From NCBI GenBank assembly GCA_017466125.1, contig JAFTUS010000043.1:1-53894 (forward strand): DNA of 53,894 nucleotides. The letters run 5' to 3'. This document shows positions 9,792 through 18,012 of the stretch, piece after piece (the first letter of the stretch is position 1; every line of letters starts with the position of its first letter). Under the pieces are notes generated by a model. It saw nothing but the letters and a program-made list of their open reading frames with translations. It was not told where the DNA came from and did no database searches. The position numbers and the translations under genes are program-made. The stretch comes from Lentisphaeria bacterium (GTDB lineage: Bacteria; Verrucomicrobiota; Lentisphaeria; Victivallales; Victivallaceae).

Positions 9792-11231
9792 TTATTTCAC
9801 TTTAATAAGAGTTCCGGCGGTCTCTTTGACCGGGTGCGCCGTATCCAGCAGTTCGGCTTTCACCGACAATATCACATGGCACACCTCTTTGTGGGTGGTC
9901 GTTGTGCCGAAAAGATATTTCAAAATCGGTATTTTGATCAGAAACGGAACACCGATCGTCTGTTCAACTTCCTGTTCAACATCCCATTTGCCCAGAATGA
10001 CCTCTTTATTGAGGTCGATCAAGGCGTTGGAGTTGAGCGAAGAAGTCTCCACAAGCTGACTGCCGGAGTTGTTGCGCTCCACGACATTCGCCGTTTGGAT
10101 GGCGTAGGAAAAGAACACGGTTCCGCCGTATTTGACGTAATCACCCGGTTTGTAATCATTGACCGAAAAGGCTTCACTTTCCGGAAATCCCGGCTGAGGC
10201 TGACCGTAATGGATATTTACGATCGGAGCCGTCACTGAAAGGGCAGTCTGGTAAAACCCTGCCTGCAAACCGAGCGGGGAATAGGTCACTGCGGTCTGAT
10301 CGTTTTCATCTTTGGTGATATTCTGCAGCTGCGGGTCAAAAAGGATCGAGCCGCTGTCTTTGTCGGAATTGGCAAGTGTCAGCGTTGCGGTATTGGTGAT
10401 CTTTGCCGTGCCGTTCTGACTGAGCATCCGGATAAAACTGGCATCGAACTGCGGAGCGACAAAAAATCCGCCGACCGGTCCGGAAATGGAGGTCAAGGCA
10501 GCAGTACCCGCCGAGTTGACGCTGAAAACATCCCATGCGATATCCACAAGGTTCAGTCCCGGGCCGTTTTTCCACGCCAGATATTCAATGCCGAGATCTT
10601 TGAGGTCACTTTCCCGGACTTCATAAAGTTTGAAGTGGAATGTCACTTGCGGCGGCGGACGGTCGATGAAGCCCAGAAACTGCTCCACATACTCCGTATT
10701 GGAACTGTTGTCTTTCCAGTAAATCTGATTGGAGTTTTTATCCCAGGCGTAAAGCGAACTGTACGGCCCTTCGCCGATCACGGAGTTGATGAGGACCCCG
10801 ATCAGTTCTTCGCCGGAACGGAACCGGGGGCGGTAAACGGCACGGGTGATGCCGGTTCCGGCGATATTGTCATTTTTCCCCTTGTTGGCAAGCGGGATAT
10901 TCCGATCCGCCTTTGCCACGAAATCATCGACGCACGGGATGAGTTTTTCCGGGCAGGTGACGGTGAGCCACTGCGCATTGTTGCTCAGCACAACGCAGTT
11001 GGCACTTGAATTGATGTTGTAACGCATGACGATCCCGAGTACAAACGGAACAAGGTCATTTGCCTGAACATACTTGAGCGGATAGATCTTTGAGACCATG
11101 TAGTCTTGTGCGTCGTCCTGCACCAGGTGTATTTTCTGTACACCGGGTGCGGCATCGTCGATCTGCGCTCCCGACAGGACAGCGGAACTCAATACCGCCG
11201 TCCCCAGAAACAGTTTCACTGCTCTAATCAT
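9792..11231 (-). CDS. Secretin-like outer-membrane protein (first of pair)
   Basis: A 479-aa protein. I placed the start at 11231 (MIRAVKLFLGTAVLSSAVLSGAQ, a clear signal peptide) with GGAGGAA upstream; the frame extends 15 codons further but without a ribosome site. Order of parts: an N-terminal N-type domain (KIYPLKYVQANDLVPFVLG), a second repeat ending QFLGFIDRPPPQVTFHFKLYEV, then the beta-domain with GVPFLIKIPILKYLFGT near the C-terminus. It resembles its downstream neighbour throughout and probably arose by duplication. The two genes are 11 bp apart and co-transcribed. They may form a mixed ring, or one may be a degenerate partner; this cannot be told from sequence. Confidence 0.8.
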   Translation of the reverse strand: MIRAVKLFLGTAVLSSAVLSGAQIDDAAPGVQKIHLVQDDAQDYMVSKIYPLKYVQANDLVPFVLGIVMRYNINSSANCVVLSNNAQWLTVTCPEKLIPCVDDFVAKADRNIPLANKGKNDNIAGTGITRAVYRPRFRSGEELIGVLINSVIGEGPYSSLYAWDKNSNQIYWKDNSSNTEYVEQFLGFIDRPPPQVTFHFKLYEVRESDLKDLGIEYLAWKNGPGLNLVDIAWDVFSVNSAGTAALTSISGPVGGFFVAPQFDASFIRMLSQNGTAKITNTATLTLANSDKDSGSILFDPQLQNITKDENDQTAVTYSPLGLQAGFYQTALSVTAPIVNIHYGQPQPGFPESEAFSVNDYKPGDYVKYGGTVFFSYAIQTANVVERNNSGSQLVETSSLNSNALIDLNKEVILGKWDVEQEVEQTIGVPFLIKIPILKYLFGTTTTHKEVCHVILSVKAELLDTAHPVKETAGTLIKVK

Positions 11232-11279
11232 AAAAAATTCCTCCTTTTTTTCTGAGCTGTAAAAGCTCCTCCGCATGAC

Positions 11280-11307
11280 AGTATAAATGAAAAAGGAGGA
11301 AACTCAA
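11280..11307 (-). promoter_or_regulatory. Sigma-70-type promoter of the secretin/antiporter/decarboxylase operon
   Basis: Read on the minus strand: TTGAGT, 16 bp, TATACT, about 50 bp upstream of the first secretin start. A small hairpin (GAGCT/AGCTC, 11254-11268) lies in the leader just before the GGAGG site. Confidence 0.55.
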
Positions 11308-11320
11308 TGTAAAAATTGAG
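11303..11320. promoter_or_regulatory. Palindrome CTCAAT-N6-ATTGAG over the -35 region, possible operator
   Basis: A perfect 6-bp inverted repeat with a 6-base spacer overlaps the predicted -35 box of the secretin operon. It could be a repressor site or, with its short A/T run, a weak terminator for the HAD gene transcribed in the same direction upstream. Confidence 0.35.
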
Positions 11321-11348
11321 AAGAGATGCCGATAATTGCAGAAAACAA

Positions 11349-12203
11349 TTACACCGAACGGAAGATCCGATCCGGTTTTTGCGCGCCGGGGGCTTCTTCA
11401 GCCGCTTTCAGCGAACTGACGCCGGAAAGAACAAGACAGGTGGTAAATCCGGCGGAATTGCCGCCTTGTATGTCGGATTTCAAAGAGTCGCCGACCATCA
11501 TGATACGCCGAGGATCAAGCCCCTCCAGCGCAGGAAACTGTTCTTTTATGTGCGAATAAGCGCATTGATAAAAAGAAGCATAGGGCTTTCCCAGAAAAAC
11601 CGGCTCGATATGCACCCCGGCATCTTCCAGCAGCGAACAGATCAAACGGGTAAAACCGCCGCTGCTGATGCTCATTTTGGAACCGTCTGCGGTCGAACCG
11701 TAAGTATCGGGATTGACTGCGATCAGCGGATAATCGGGGTGTTTCAGAAAGATATTGAATACCGTTTCCAGATTTTGCCGCCAGTCAAAGCACCCTTCCC
11801 CCATGATAACGCCGCGGCACTCCGGAGCAAGCGCGGCTTCGCGGGTCACTTCGATCCCCGCAGAAATAGCGTAGTCAGGTTCTCCCAGACTGCCGAAACG
11901 GAAAAACAGTCCGCCGTTGTAAAAGCGTTCCGCCCACCATTTCAGCACATTGCCGGAAGAGATGATATTTGTCTCATCGGCAATCAACCCTGCCCGCCGC
12001 ATAAAACGCGCTTTCTCCGCCTGGGAATGACAACTGTCGTTGGTCAGAAGAAAATAAGGAACACGGTCTTTCTGAAGTATCTCAAGCAGTTCCGCCGCTC
12101 CCGGCAACGGCTCATTTCCGGCGAGAAGTGTTCCGTCTATATCAAAAAACACAGCAGAAAATTCCGTTTTGTGCTGCATATAAAAATCGGTAAAAGTTTC
12201 CAT
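11349..12203 (-). CDS. HAD superfamily IIA (NagD-like) phosphatase, copy A
   Basis: A 284-aa cytoplasmic hydrolase with all HAD motifs: FFDIDGTL (nucleophile Asp), LLTNDSC (motif II), the GKP lysine, and MMVGDSLKSDIQGG (metal-binding acidic residues), plus a large cap between motifs II and III as in the IIA subclass (NagD, sugar- and nucleotide-phosphate phosphatases). I use ATG 12203 with AGAGG upstream; a TTG one codon earlier is less likely. A close paralogue of the same length lies at 36561. The substrate is unknown; a sugar phosphate is plausible given the setting. Confidence 0.88.
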   Translation of the reverse strand: METFTDFYMQHKTEFSAVFFDIDGTLLAGNEPLPGAAELLEILQKDRVPYFLLTNDSCHSQAEKARFMRRAGLIADETNIISSGNVLKWWAERFYNGGLFFRFGSLGEPDYAISAGIEVTREAALAPECRGVIMGEGCFDWRQNLETVFNIFLKHPDYPLIAVNPDTYGSTADGSKMSISSGGFTRLICSLLEDAGVHIEPVFLGKPYASFYQCAYSHIKEQFPALEGLDPRRIMMVGDSLKSDIQGGNSAGFTTCLVLSGVSSLKAAEEAPGAQKPDRIFRSV

Positions 12204-12243
12204 CAAACATCCTCTTTTGTATTAAAACAAATTACATTTTATT

Positions 12244-12272
12244 TTTATAAATCGGCAAAAATCACGATACAA
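12244..12272 (-). promoter_or_regulatory. Predicted promoter of HAD phosphatase copy A
   Basis: Minus strand: TTGTAT, 17 bp, TATAAA, about 40 bp before the start codon, within the AT-rich 12204-12477 intergenic stretch. That stretch must also hold the helicase promoter, for which only weak boxes are visible. Confidence 0.45.
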
Positions 12273-12477
12273 AATGGTTTATTTTGATTTAAATATACTG
12301 TGTTTTTCCTGTATTTGCAAGTTTAAAAATAAATAACGCCGCATTTTTTATTGTATTTTTTTTAACGATAATACAAATAACAAAACAAAAACCCTCCGTT
12401 TTCCTGATAATCTTGTTGAATTTCACCCTTTTCGGGTGTATGTTATAGACATGACATAAAACAGCTCAAGGACAAAA

Positions 12478-14268
12478 ATGAACGATATACAGGAATTCCG
12501 CAAACTCGGCCTCTCCGAAACAATGCTCGATGCGCTGACGCTGAAAGGCTTTCAGACCCCCTCCCCCATTCAGGAGTTGACGATCCCCAAACTGCTCAAC
12601 GGCGAGAAAGACCTCATTGGTCAAGCCCAGACCGGCACAGGCAAAACCGCCGCATTCGGGATCCCGATCATCGAACAGGCTCTTGAAAATGCCAAAAAGC
12701 CGCAGGCATTGATCCTCGCTCCCACCAGAGAACTCTCCATGCAGATCGCCGATGAACTGAACTCCATCAAGGGAAGACGGAAACTGCGGATCGCCGCCTT
12801 TTACGGCGGACAGCCGATCGAATTTCAACTTCAGATATTGCGGCAGGGAACTGTGGATATCGTCATCGGCACTCCGGGGCGCATCATCGACCTTCATGAA
12901 CGGGGCGAACTGGATTTCTCGCAGTTGAAATACGCCGTCCTCGATGAAGCCGACGAGATGCTGGATATGGGTTTCATCGAAGATATTGAACGCATCCTCA
13001 ATGTCACAGCCGCAGAAAAACGGATGCTGATGTTTTCTGCGACCATGCCGCCGGAGGTGCTTTCGATCACAGAAAAATTCATGGGCGAATATGAGGTCAT
13101 CCGTACCCAAATGACCCAACTCAGCACCGAATTGACCGATCAACTCTATTACGAAGTCCGGCGGGAAGACAAATTCGATGCCCTCATGCGCATCATTGAT
13201 ACCGAAGAAGATCTCTATGCGCTCGTCTTCTGCCGCACCAAAGGCGATGTCGATGAAGTCGTGGAGAAACTCAAACAGCACAATTACCGGGTGGAGGCTC
13301 TGCACGGCGACATTGCCCAGATCCAGCGCACGAAGGTCATCAACCGTTTCAAGGAGAAGCACTTCCGTCTTCTGGTCGCAACCGATGTGGCGGCGCGCGG
13401 GATCGATGTGAATGATCTGACTTGCGTCATAAATTACTCCATTCCGCAGAATTCCGACATTTACGTTCACCGTGTCGGCCGTACCGGACGGGCAGGAAAA
13501 CGGGGCAAGGCCATTACCTTTGTCACTCCGGGAGAGATCCGCCGCATCCGCCATATTCAGGAGGAGATAAAAAACGAGATCCGCAAAGAGCAGCTCCCCG
13601 ACGGCAGAGCGGTCATTGAACTGAAAAAACGCCGTTACGCCGAAAGGATCGCCAAACTGCGTTCCAGCGAAGACAACGAAGAGTACCGCTTTTTCGCACA
13701 GGAATTGCTCCGGGAGGCAGACTCCCCCGAAGAACTGCTGGCGGCTGTTCTGCAAAATCACTTCAAGGGCGAATTGCTCGAACGGAACTACCGTGATTTT
13801 TCCGGCAAAAAGAAAGACCGCGCATTCTGGGAAAATTCAACCGGACGCGCCAACGAAGTACAGCTGCTTGTCGGCGTGGGCAAACTGGATGGTTTCGGTG
13901 CCGTCAAAATACTGGATCTCTTCTGGGATATTGCGCATCTGCGAAAGAACCGTATCGGTAAAATCGACTGTCAGGATCATCGCACTTTCCTTTATATCGA
14001 CAACGAAGATGCCAAGCGGGTCATAGCGGCATTTGATGCCGACCCCGATGCTCCGCCGATCAACTATGCTCCGCAGGAGGCTCCGCCGCCCAAAAATTAT
14101 AAACCCAAGTCGGCAGATGCCAAAGAAAAACCTGCAAAACAGATGAAACGGACTCCGGCAAAGGAAAAACAACGCCGCCTCCGCGACTGGGTGGAAAAAA
14201 TATCCGCCGATATCGAACTCAAAGAAAAGAGAGCCAAAGGCAAAAAGAAGAAAAAAAGTCAACGCTGA
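12478..14268 (+). CDS. deaD: DEAD-box ATP-dependent RNA helicase with DbpA-type RNA-binding domain
   Basis: Unwinds RNA duplexes with ATP, typically in ribosome assembly and cold adaptation. The 596-aa protein has, in order, the Q motif (SPIQELTIP), Walker A (AQTGTGKTA), PTREL, TPGR, DEAD (LDEADEMLD), SAT (FSATMP), then the second RecA lobe with LVATDVAARGID and YVHRVGRTGRAG. A DbpA/CsdA-like RNA-binding domain (about residues 455-520, LLVGVGKLDGFGAVKILDL) follows, and the tail is very rich in Lys/Arg. That is the CsdA/DeaD layout rather than RhlE. It stands alone on the plus strand; the AT-rich leader is preceded by CACCC-TTTTC-GGGTG, a small inverted repeat. Confidence 0.93.
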   Translation: MNDIQEFRKLGLSETMLDALTLKGFQTPSPIQELTIPKLLNGEKDLIGQAQTGTGKTAAFGIPIIEQALENAKKPQALILAPTRELSMQIADELNSIKGRRKLRIAAFYGGQPIEFQLQILRQGTVDIVIGTPGRIIDLHERGELDFSQLKYAVLDEADEMLDMGFIEDIERILNVTAAEKRMLMFSATMPPEVLSITEKFMGEYEVIRTQMTQLSTELTDQLYYEVRREDKFDALMRIIDTEEDLYALVFCRTKGDVDEVVEKLKQHNYRVEALHGDIAQIQRTKVINRFKEKHFRLLVATDVAARGIDVNDLTCVINYSIPQNSDIYVHRVGRTGRAGKRGKAITFVTPGEIRRIRHIQEEIKNEIRKEQLPDGRAVIELKKRRYAERIAKLRSSEDNEEYRFFAQELLREADSPEELLAAVLQNHFKGELLERNYRDFSGKKKDRAFWENSTGRANEVQLLVGVGKLDGFGAVKILDLFWDIAHLRKNRIGKIDCQDHRTFLYIDNEDAKRVIAAFDADPDAPPINYAPQEAPPPKNYKPKSADAKEKPAKQMKRTPAKEKQRRLRDWVEKISADIELKEKRAKGKKKKKSQR

Positions 14269-14275
14269 ATTTGCG

Positions 14276-15052
14276 TTATTCTTCCACTCTCTCCATATTC
14301 TGCCGGAACTGTTTCGGCGTAGTATCGAAGTGCTTCCGGAAACAGCGGATAAAGTAGTTTCCGCTTGAAAAACCGCTCATTTCTGCAACCTCATTGATCG
14401 TATACAGCGGGTCATGCAGCAGATTTTTTGCCAGACCGAGCCGCTTCTCCATCAGGTATTCTCCGATACTGCATTGAAACTGCTGCCGGAAAAGTACGTT
14501 CAGTCTGGAAACACTGATACCGCTGACAGCGGCAACATCCGCCAGTGAAATATTCTGCCGGTAAGCCTGTTCCAGAAAATCGGCAGCCCGCTTGACGGCT
14601 GGATGAAAAAAGCGGAATTGTTCAAAATGGTGTTCCCTATGCCGGATATAAAGAAGGATCGCTTCGAGCAATGCACCGCATTCCGGAGTCAGAGAATTCT
14701 GTTGAAACTTCTGCCAAAGCAGCAGCATCAGGTGATACAGTTCCCAATCCTCCGGAAAAGACAGCACCCGCCAACTCCAGTCAAACTCCAAATCTCCTGT
14801 ATCAAAACCGATATAAAGCGTATCACATTCGGGCGTGTCGGTCTGCTGATGTTCCAAGCCGGGAGGAGTAATGAGCAAACTCCAGCGGGGACAATCCAAA
14901 GTCGGCTGCTTCACCGCCGATGTACTGCATCTTCCACGCAAAACATAGACCAGTTCTCCGCTGTTGTGAGAGTGAGCAGGATAACTTCCTTGATGCCTGC
15001 CGCCGGTTCCGCGGCAGTATCCGGCATGAGTAAGTACAGGATAGCGTTTCAT
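14276..15052 (-). CDS. AraC-family transcriptional regulator (divergent from glycyl radical enzyme)
   Basis: An N-terminal cupin-type sensor (HSHNSGELVYVLRG, then ITPPGLEHQ) is followed by two C-terminal helix-turn-helix segments (ISLADVAAVSGISVSRLNVLF and INEVAEMSGFSSGNYFIRCFRKHF), the typical AraC/XylS DNA-binding domain. I start at MKRYPVLTHAG, which fits the family; the frame is open for 20 more codons (to 15112) with no better ribosome site, so the start is uncertain. It is transcribed divergently from the glycyl radical enzyme and probably controls that operon in response to a sugar-like ligand. It ends 7 bp from the end of the helicase gene. Confidence 0.88.
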   Translation of the reverse strand: MKRYPVLTHAGYCRGTGGRHQGSYPAHSHNSGELVYVLRGRCSTSAVKQPTLDCPRWSLLITPPGLEHQQTDTPECDTLYIGFDTGDLEFDWSWRVLSFPEDWELYHLMLLLWQKFQQNSLTPECGALLEAILLYIRHREHHFEQFRFFHPAVKRAADFLEQAYRQNISLADVAAVSGISVSRLNVLFRQQFQCSIGEYLMEKRLGLAKNLLHDPLYTINEVAEMSGFSSGNYFIRCFRKHFDTTPKQFRQNMERVEE

Positions 15053-15151
15053 CGTATTTTTCTTTCTTGCTTTTCCGGTTACTGAAAATATCTTTTTAAT
15101 AAAATAATCCATTTGTGCTATTTTTCAAGCAGATAATACAGTAGAAATGGA

Positions 15152-15180
15152 TTGATTTCAGTCAAAATATGCAATATATT
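15152..15180 (+). promoter_or_regulatory. Promoter of the glycyl radical enzyme operon
   Basis: TTGATT, 17 bp, TATATT, 26 bp before the start codon and close to the strong ribosome site AAAGGAGG. It lies between the divergent AraC gene and the enzyme, where such a regulator normally binds. Confidence 0.6.
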
Positions 15181-15206
15181 ATTTCAAAACAACAAAGGAG
15201 GCAGCC

Positions 15207-17246
15207 ATGCTCAATGAAAGACTGGAAACATTGCGTGAAAAAACACGCTCCGGGTATTATCATCAATTTCGTACGAACACCCTTGACTTTGAGGCGATCC
15301 GTCAGGAGTGTGAAGCGTATTCACTTCACGGGGCACCGGCACATTACTTTCAGCGGGTCGTGCATGCAGAAACTCCGGTCATTATTCCCGGCGAAAAACT
15401 GCAGTTCACCCGAACAGTCGGCGTTTGCATCCCCCGTATCCTCAAAGGGCGGGAAATGGAAAATCTTGCTCCGGATTACAAACTTCTGCTCCGGCAGGGA
15501 ATTTCCGGCCGCCTTGAGGTGATCGGTAATGCTCTTACCGATGAAAACCTGACTGATATGGAAAAAGATTATCTGCTCGCCTCCCGGCAATGTCTGCTCG
15601 ATATGGCTGATTGTGCTGAAAGATATGCTTGTGCCGCAGAAAAAATGGGCGAAAACGAACTTGCCGCACTGCTCCGTAAAGTGCCGTTTTATCCGGCAGA
15701 GACCCTTCATGAGGCTTTGCAGAGTATCTATTTCACCTGTGCGATGATCCGTTTGTCCACGGCATGTCATATCGGGTTCGGCAGAACAGATCAATATCTG
15801 CTGGAATATTACCGGCGTGATCTTGCCGAAGGGCGTGAAACCAGAGAGTCCGCACGCGACTTGTTAACGGAATTTTTTATCATGCTCAGCCGTGATTACG
15901 ATTTGTATGACGGCATCCAGCCCGGGGACAATGGACAATCCATGGTTCTCGGCGGCTGTCTCCCGGATGGAACTTCTGCCGAAAACGAACTGACCATTCT
16001 GCTGATGGAAGTTGCCGCTGATCTTGCCATGATCGAACCGAAAATCAACTTGCGGGTCTCTTCCGGTACATCTGAAGAGGTTTTACGCAGTGCGGCACGT
16101 CTTTCCGGCTGCGGGCTGGGGTTTCCGCAATATTGTAATGATGAAGTTGTAATTCCCGGCTTGGTAAAATTCGGCTATCCATTGGAAAAAGCACGGGATT
16201 ACATCGTTGCCGCCTGTTGGGAATTTGTAGTTCCCGGCGGAAGAGATGTCCCCAATCTTTTCCCAATCAATCTTGCGCTTGCCGCAGATCGCGCCATCCG
16301 CAAAGCGTTGAAAGCCGGAGAGGATTTCGGAAAAATCAAAACCCATTTGAAAGAGGAAATTCAGGTGATTTTCGATCAGGAGTGGAGCGGGTTCAAAAAT
16401 ATGACTTTTCTGCCCAATCCGCCTTTCTCCGCTTTCTGTACCGGTGCTTTGGAAAGCCGCCGGGATATGAATTATACCGGAGGAACGCATCGGAATTTCG
16501 GCTGTCACGGCTGCGGCTCTTCCACTGCGGCAGACGCTCTTGCTGCCGTGAAACACTTTGTTTATGACGAAAAAAGTATTGCTCCCGGAGAATTTCTTGA
16601 TGCTCTCGAAAAGAATTTTGAGGGGACGGAAAACTTGCGTGCCCGACTGCGTTCTTCCGGCGAACAGGTCGGTTGCGGCAGCCGATTGGCTGATGAAATG
16701 CTGAAACTGGTTTTCAATTCTTTTGCGGAGGTGCTTGAAGAGGCCGGAAATAACGGTTTCGGAGGAAAATTCCGTCCCGGAACCGGCTCGGCTCTGAATT
16801 ATGTTCTGCTGACACAAACCGATCATCCGCAACGCCTTCACGCAACAGCCGACGGACGTTTGGATGGAGAATATATCAGTTCCAGCCTCGCACCAGCTCC
16901 GGGCGTGAAAGCCGCCGGGATTTTGAGTGTACTGGAAAGTTTCCGTCACATCGATTACAGCCGTATCTGCAATGGCGGTCCGATCACGATGGAACTCGAC
17001 CCCGTCTATTTCAAAAGCGAAAAAGCGATCGAAAAAATGATCTCTTTTCTGCGGGCTTTTGTCCGTTCCGGCAATCAGCAGCTTCAGTTGAATACGCTCG
17101 ATGCCGATTTGCTCCGTCACGCACAGCAGCACCCGGAGGAACACCGCGACTTGATCGTCCGTGTCTGGGGATGGAGCGGCTATTTTGTTGAACTCGACCG
17201 GGTCTATCAAAATCAGATCATCTCCCGTCAGGCGTTCAGAGGGTGA
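15207..17246 (+). CDS. Glycyl radical enzyme (PFL/glycerol dehydratase superfamily), substrate unknown
   Basis: A 679-aa oxygen-sensitive radical enzyme. The C-terminal glycyl radical loop is RVWGWSGYF (radical Gly655), matching the family pattern RVxGYSxxF, followed by the usual QNQIISR. The active-site thiyl Cys is Cys337 in KARDYIVAACWEFVVPG, with a Glu two residues on as in the dehydratase/lyase type (GCVE) rather than the CC of pyruvate formate-lyase. The conserved ADALAAVKHFVYDEK block is present. It is about 100 residues shorter than PFL or glycerol dehydratase. The activase gene follows 1 bp later. Divergent AraC control and neighbouring glycosidases suggest a sugar-derived substrate, but the reaction cannot be named. 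Confidence 0.88.
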   Translation: MLNERLETLREKTRSGYYHQFRTNTLDFEAIRQECEAYSLHGAPAHYFQRVVHAETPVIIPGEKLQFTRTVGVCIPRILKGREMENLAPDYKLLLRQGISGRLEVIGNALTDENLTDMEKDYLLASRQCLLDMADCAERYACAAEKMGENELAALLRKVPFYPAETLHEALQSIYFTCAMIRLSTACHIGFGRTDQYLLEYYRRDLAEGRETRESARDLLTEFFIMLSRDYDLYDGIQPGDNGQSMVLGGCLPDGTSAENELTILLMEVAADLAMIEPKINLRVSSGTSEEVLRSAARLSGCGLGFPQYCNDEVVIPGLVKFGYPLEKARDYIVAACWEFVVPGGRDVPNLFPINLALAADRAIRKALKAGEDFGKIKTHLKEEIQVIFDQEWSGFKNMTFLPNPPFSAFCTGALESRRDMNYTGGTHRNFGCHGCGSSTAADALAAVKHFVYDEKSIAPGEFLDALEKNFEGTENLRARLRSSGEQVGCGSRLADEMLKLVFNSFAEVLEEAGNNGFGGKFRPGTGSALNYVLLTQTDHPQRLHATADGRLDGEYISSSLAPAPGVKAAGILSVLESFRHIDYSRICNGGPITMELDPVYFKSEKAIEKMISFLRAFVRSGNQQLQLNTLDADLLRHAQQHPEEHRDLIVRVWGWSGYFVELDRVYQNQIISRQAFRG

Positions 17247-17247
17247 T

Positions 17248-18012
17248 ATGGAAGGTACTGTTTTTGACATCTCCGAAGGCAGTATACATGACGGACCGGG
17301 TATGCGTATCACCGTCTTTCTGAAAGGGTGTCCGCTCCGCTGCAACTGGTGTCATTCACCGGAGGGGCAACATCCTGAAACAGAAATGCTTGTACCGTCA
17401 GGAGTGCCGCCGTATCCGTGCGGAAAAGTCTGGCAGGCGGAAAAACTGGCGGACTATTTGAAAAAACGTCTCCGTTTTCTGGAAAATGGCGGTGTGACCT
17501 TTTCCGGCGGAGAACCGCTGATGCAATCAAAATTTCTGCTGGAAGTATTGCAGTTTCTGATCGGTTATCATACAATAGCCGATACGTGCGGATTTGTTTC
17601 AAGTGAAGAGTTTGCGGCAGTCGCCCAAAAGGTCTCCATGATTTTCTTCGGGCTGAAACTTCTTGATGATGAAAGTTCTGTCCGCTGGACGGGGCGTCCC
17701 TGTTCTCCCGTTTTACAAAATCTGCTGCGGCTCGACCGTGAAACCGCCACTCCGTACCGTTTGCGCATTCCTCTCCTTGCCGGAATAACCGCAGAAACCG
17801 ATTATCTGAAAAAATTGGAACGCCTCTGCGCTCAACTTCAGCGGGCGGAGGGCATCGACTTTCTGCCCTCCAATCCGGAGGCCGGAGCAAAATACGCCGC
17901 CTGCGGCAGAGTTTTTGCTCCGGAATACGATCCGTCGGCAACGCCGGTTCTTCCTACATGGTTTTCTCCCGGTATTCCCTGCCGTCTGCTTTCGCCCGGT
18001 GAAATCAGTTGA
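17248..18012 (+). CDS. Glycyl radical enzyme activase (radical SAM)
   Basis: Installs the glycyl radical on the enzyme encoded just upstream. The N-terminus has SIHDGPGMR and the radical SAM motif GCPLRCNWC (Cys28, Cys32, Cys35), then GGVTFSGGEPLMQ. I chose ATG 17248, one base after the upstream stop, because the family begins there; the frame runs 29 codons further into the enzyme gene. At 254 aa it lacks the inserted ferredoxin-like domain with two extra 4Fe-4S clusters that most dehydratase-type activases carry, and so resembles PflA in size. Its 3' end overlaps the convergent GH95 gene by 8 bp. Confidence 0.92.
   Translation: MEGTVFDISEGSIHDGPGMRITVFLKGCPLRCNWCHSPEGQHPETEMLVPSGVPPYPCGKVWQAEKLADYLKKRLRFLENGGVTFSGGEPLMQSKFLLEVLQFLIGYHTIADTCGFVSSEEFAAVAQKVSMIFFGLKLLDDESSVRWTGRPCSPVLQNLLRLDRETATPYRLRIPLLAGITAETDYLKKLERLCAQLQRAEGIDFLPSNPEAGAKYAACGRVFAPEYDPSATPVLPTWFSPGIPCRLLSPGEIS

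Noticed and set aside
12466..13761. 431-codon minus-strand ORF opposite the RNA helicase
   Set aside because: Antisense shadow of a clearly conserved DEAD-box gene; Phe-rich, no motif, no ribosome site.
16083..17345. 420-codon minus-strand ORF opposite the glycyl radical enzyme
   Set aside because: Shadow frame; the plus strand carries all catalytic motifs of the enzyme and the start of its activase.
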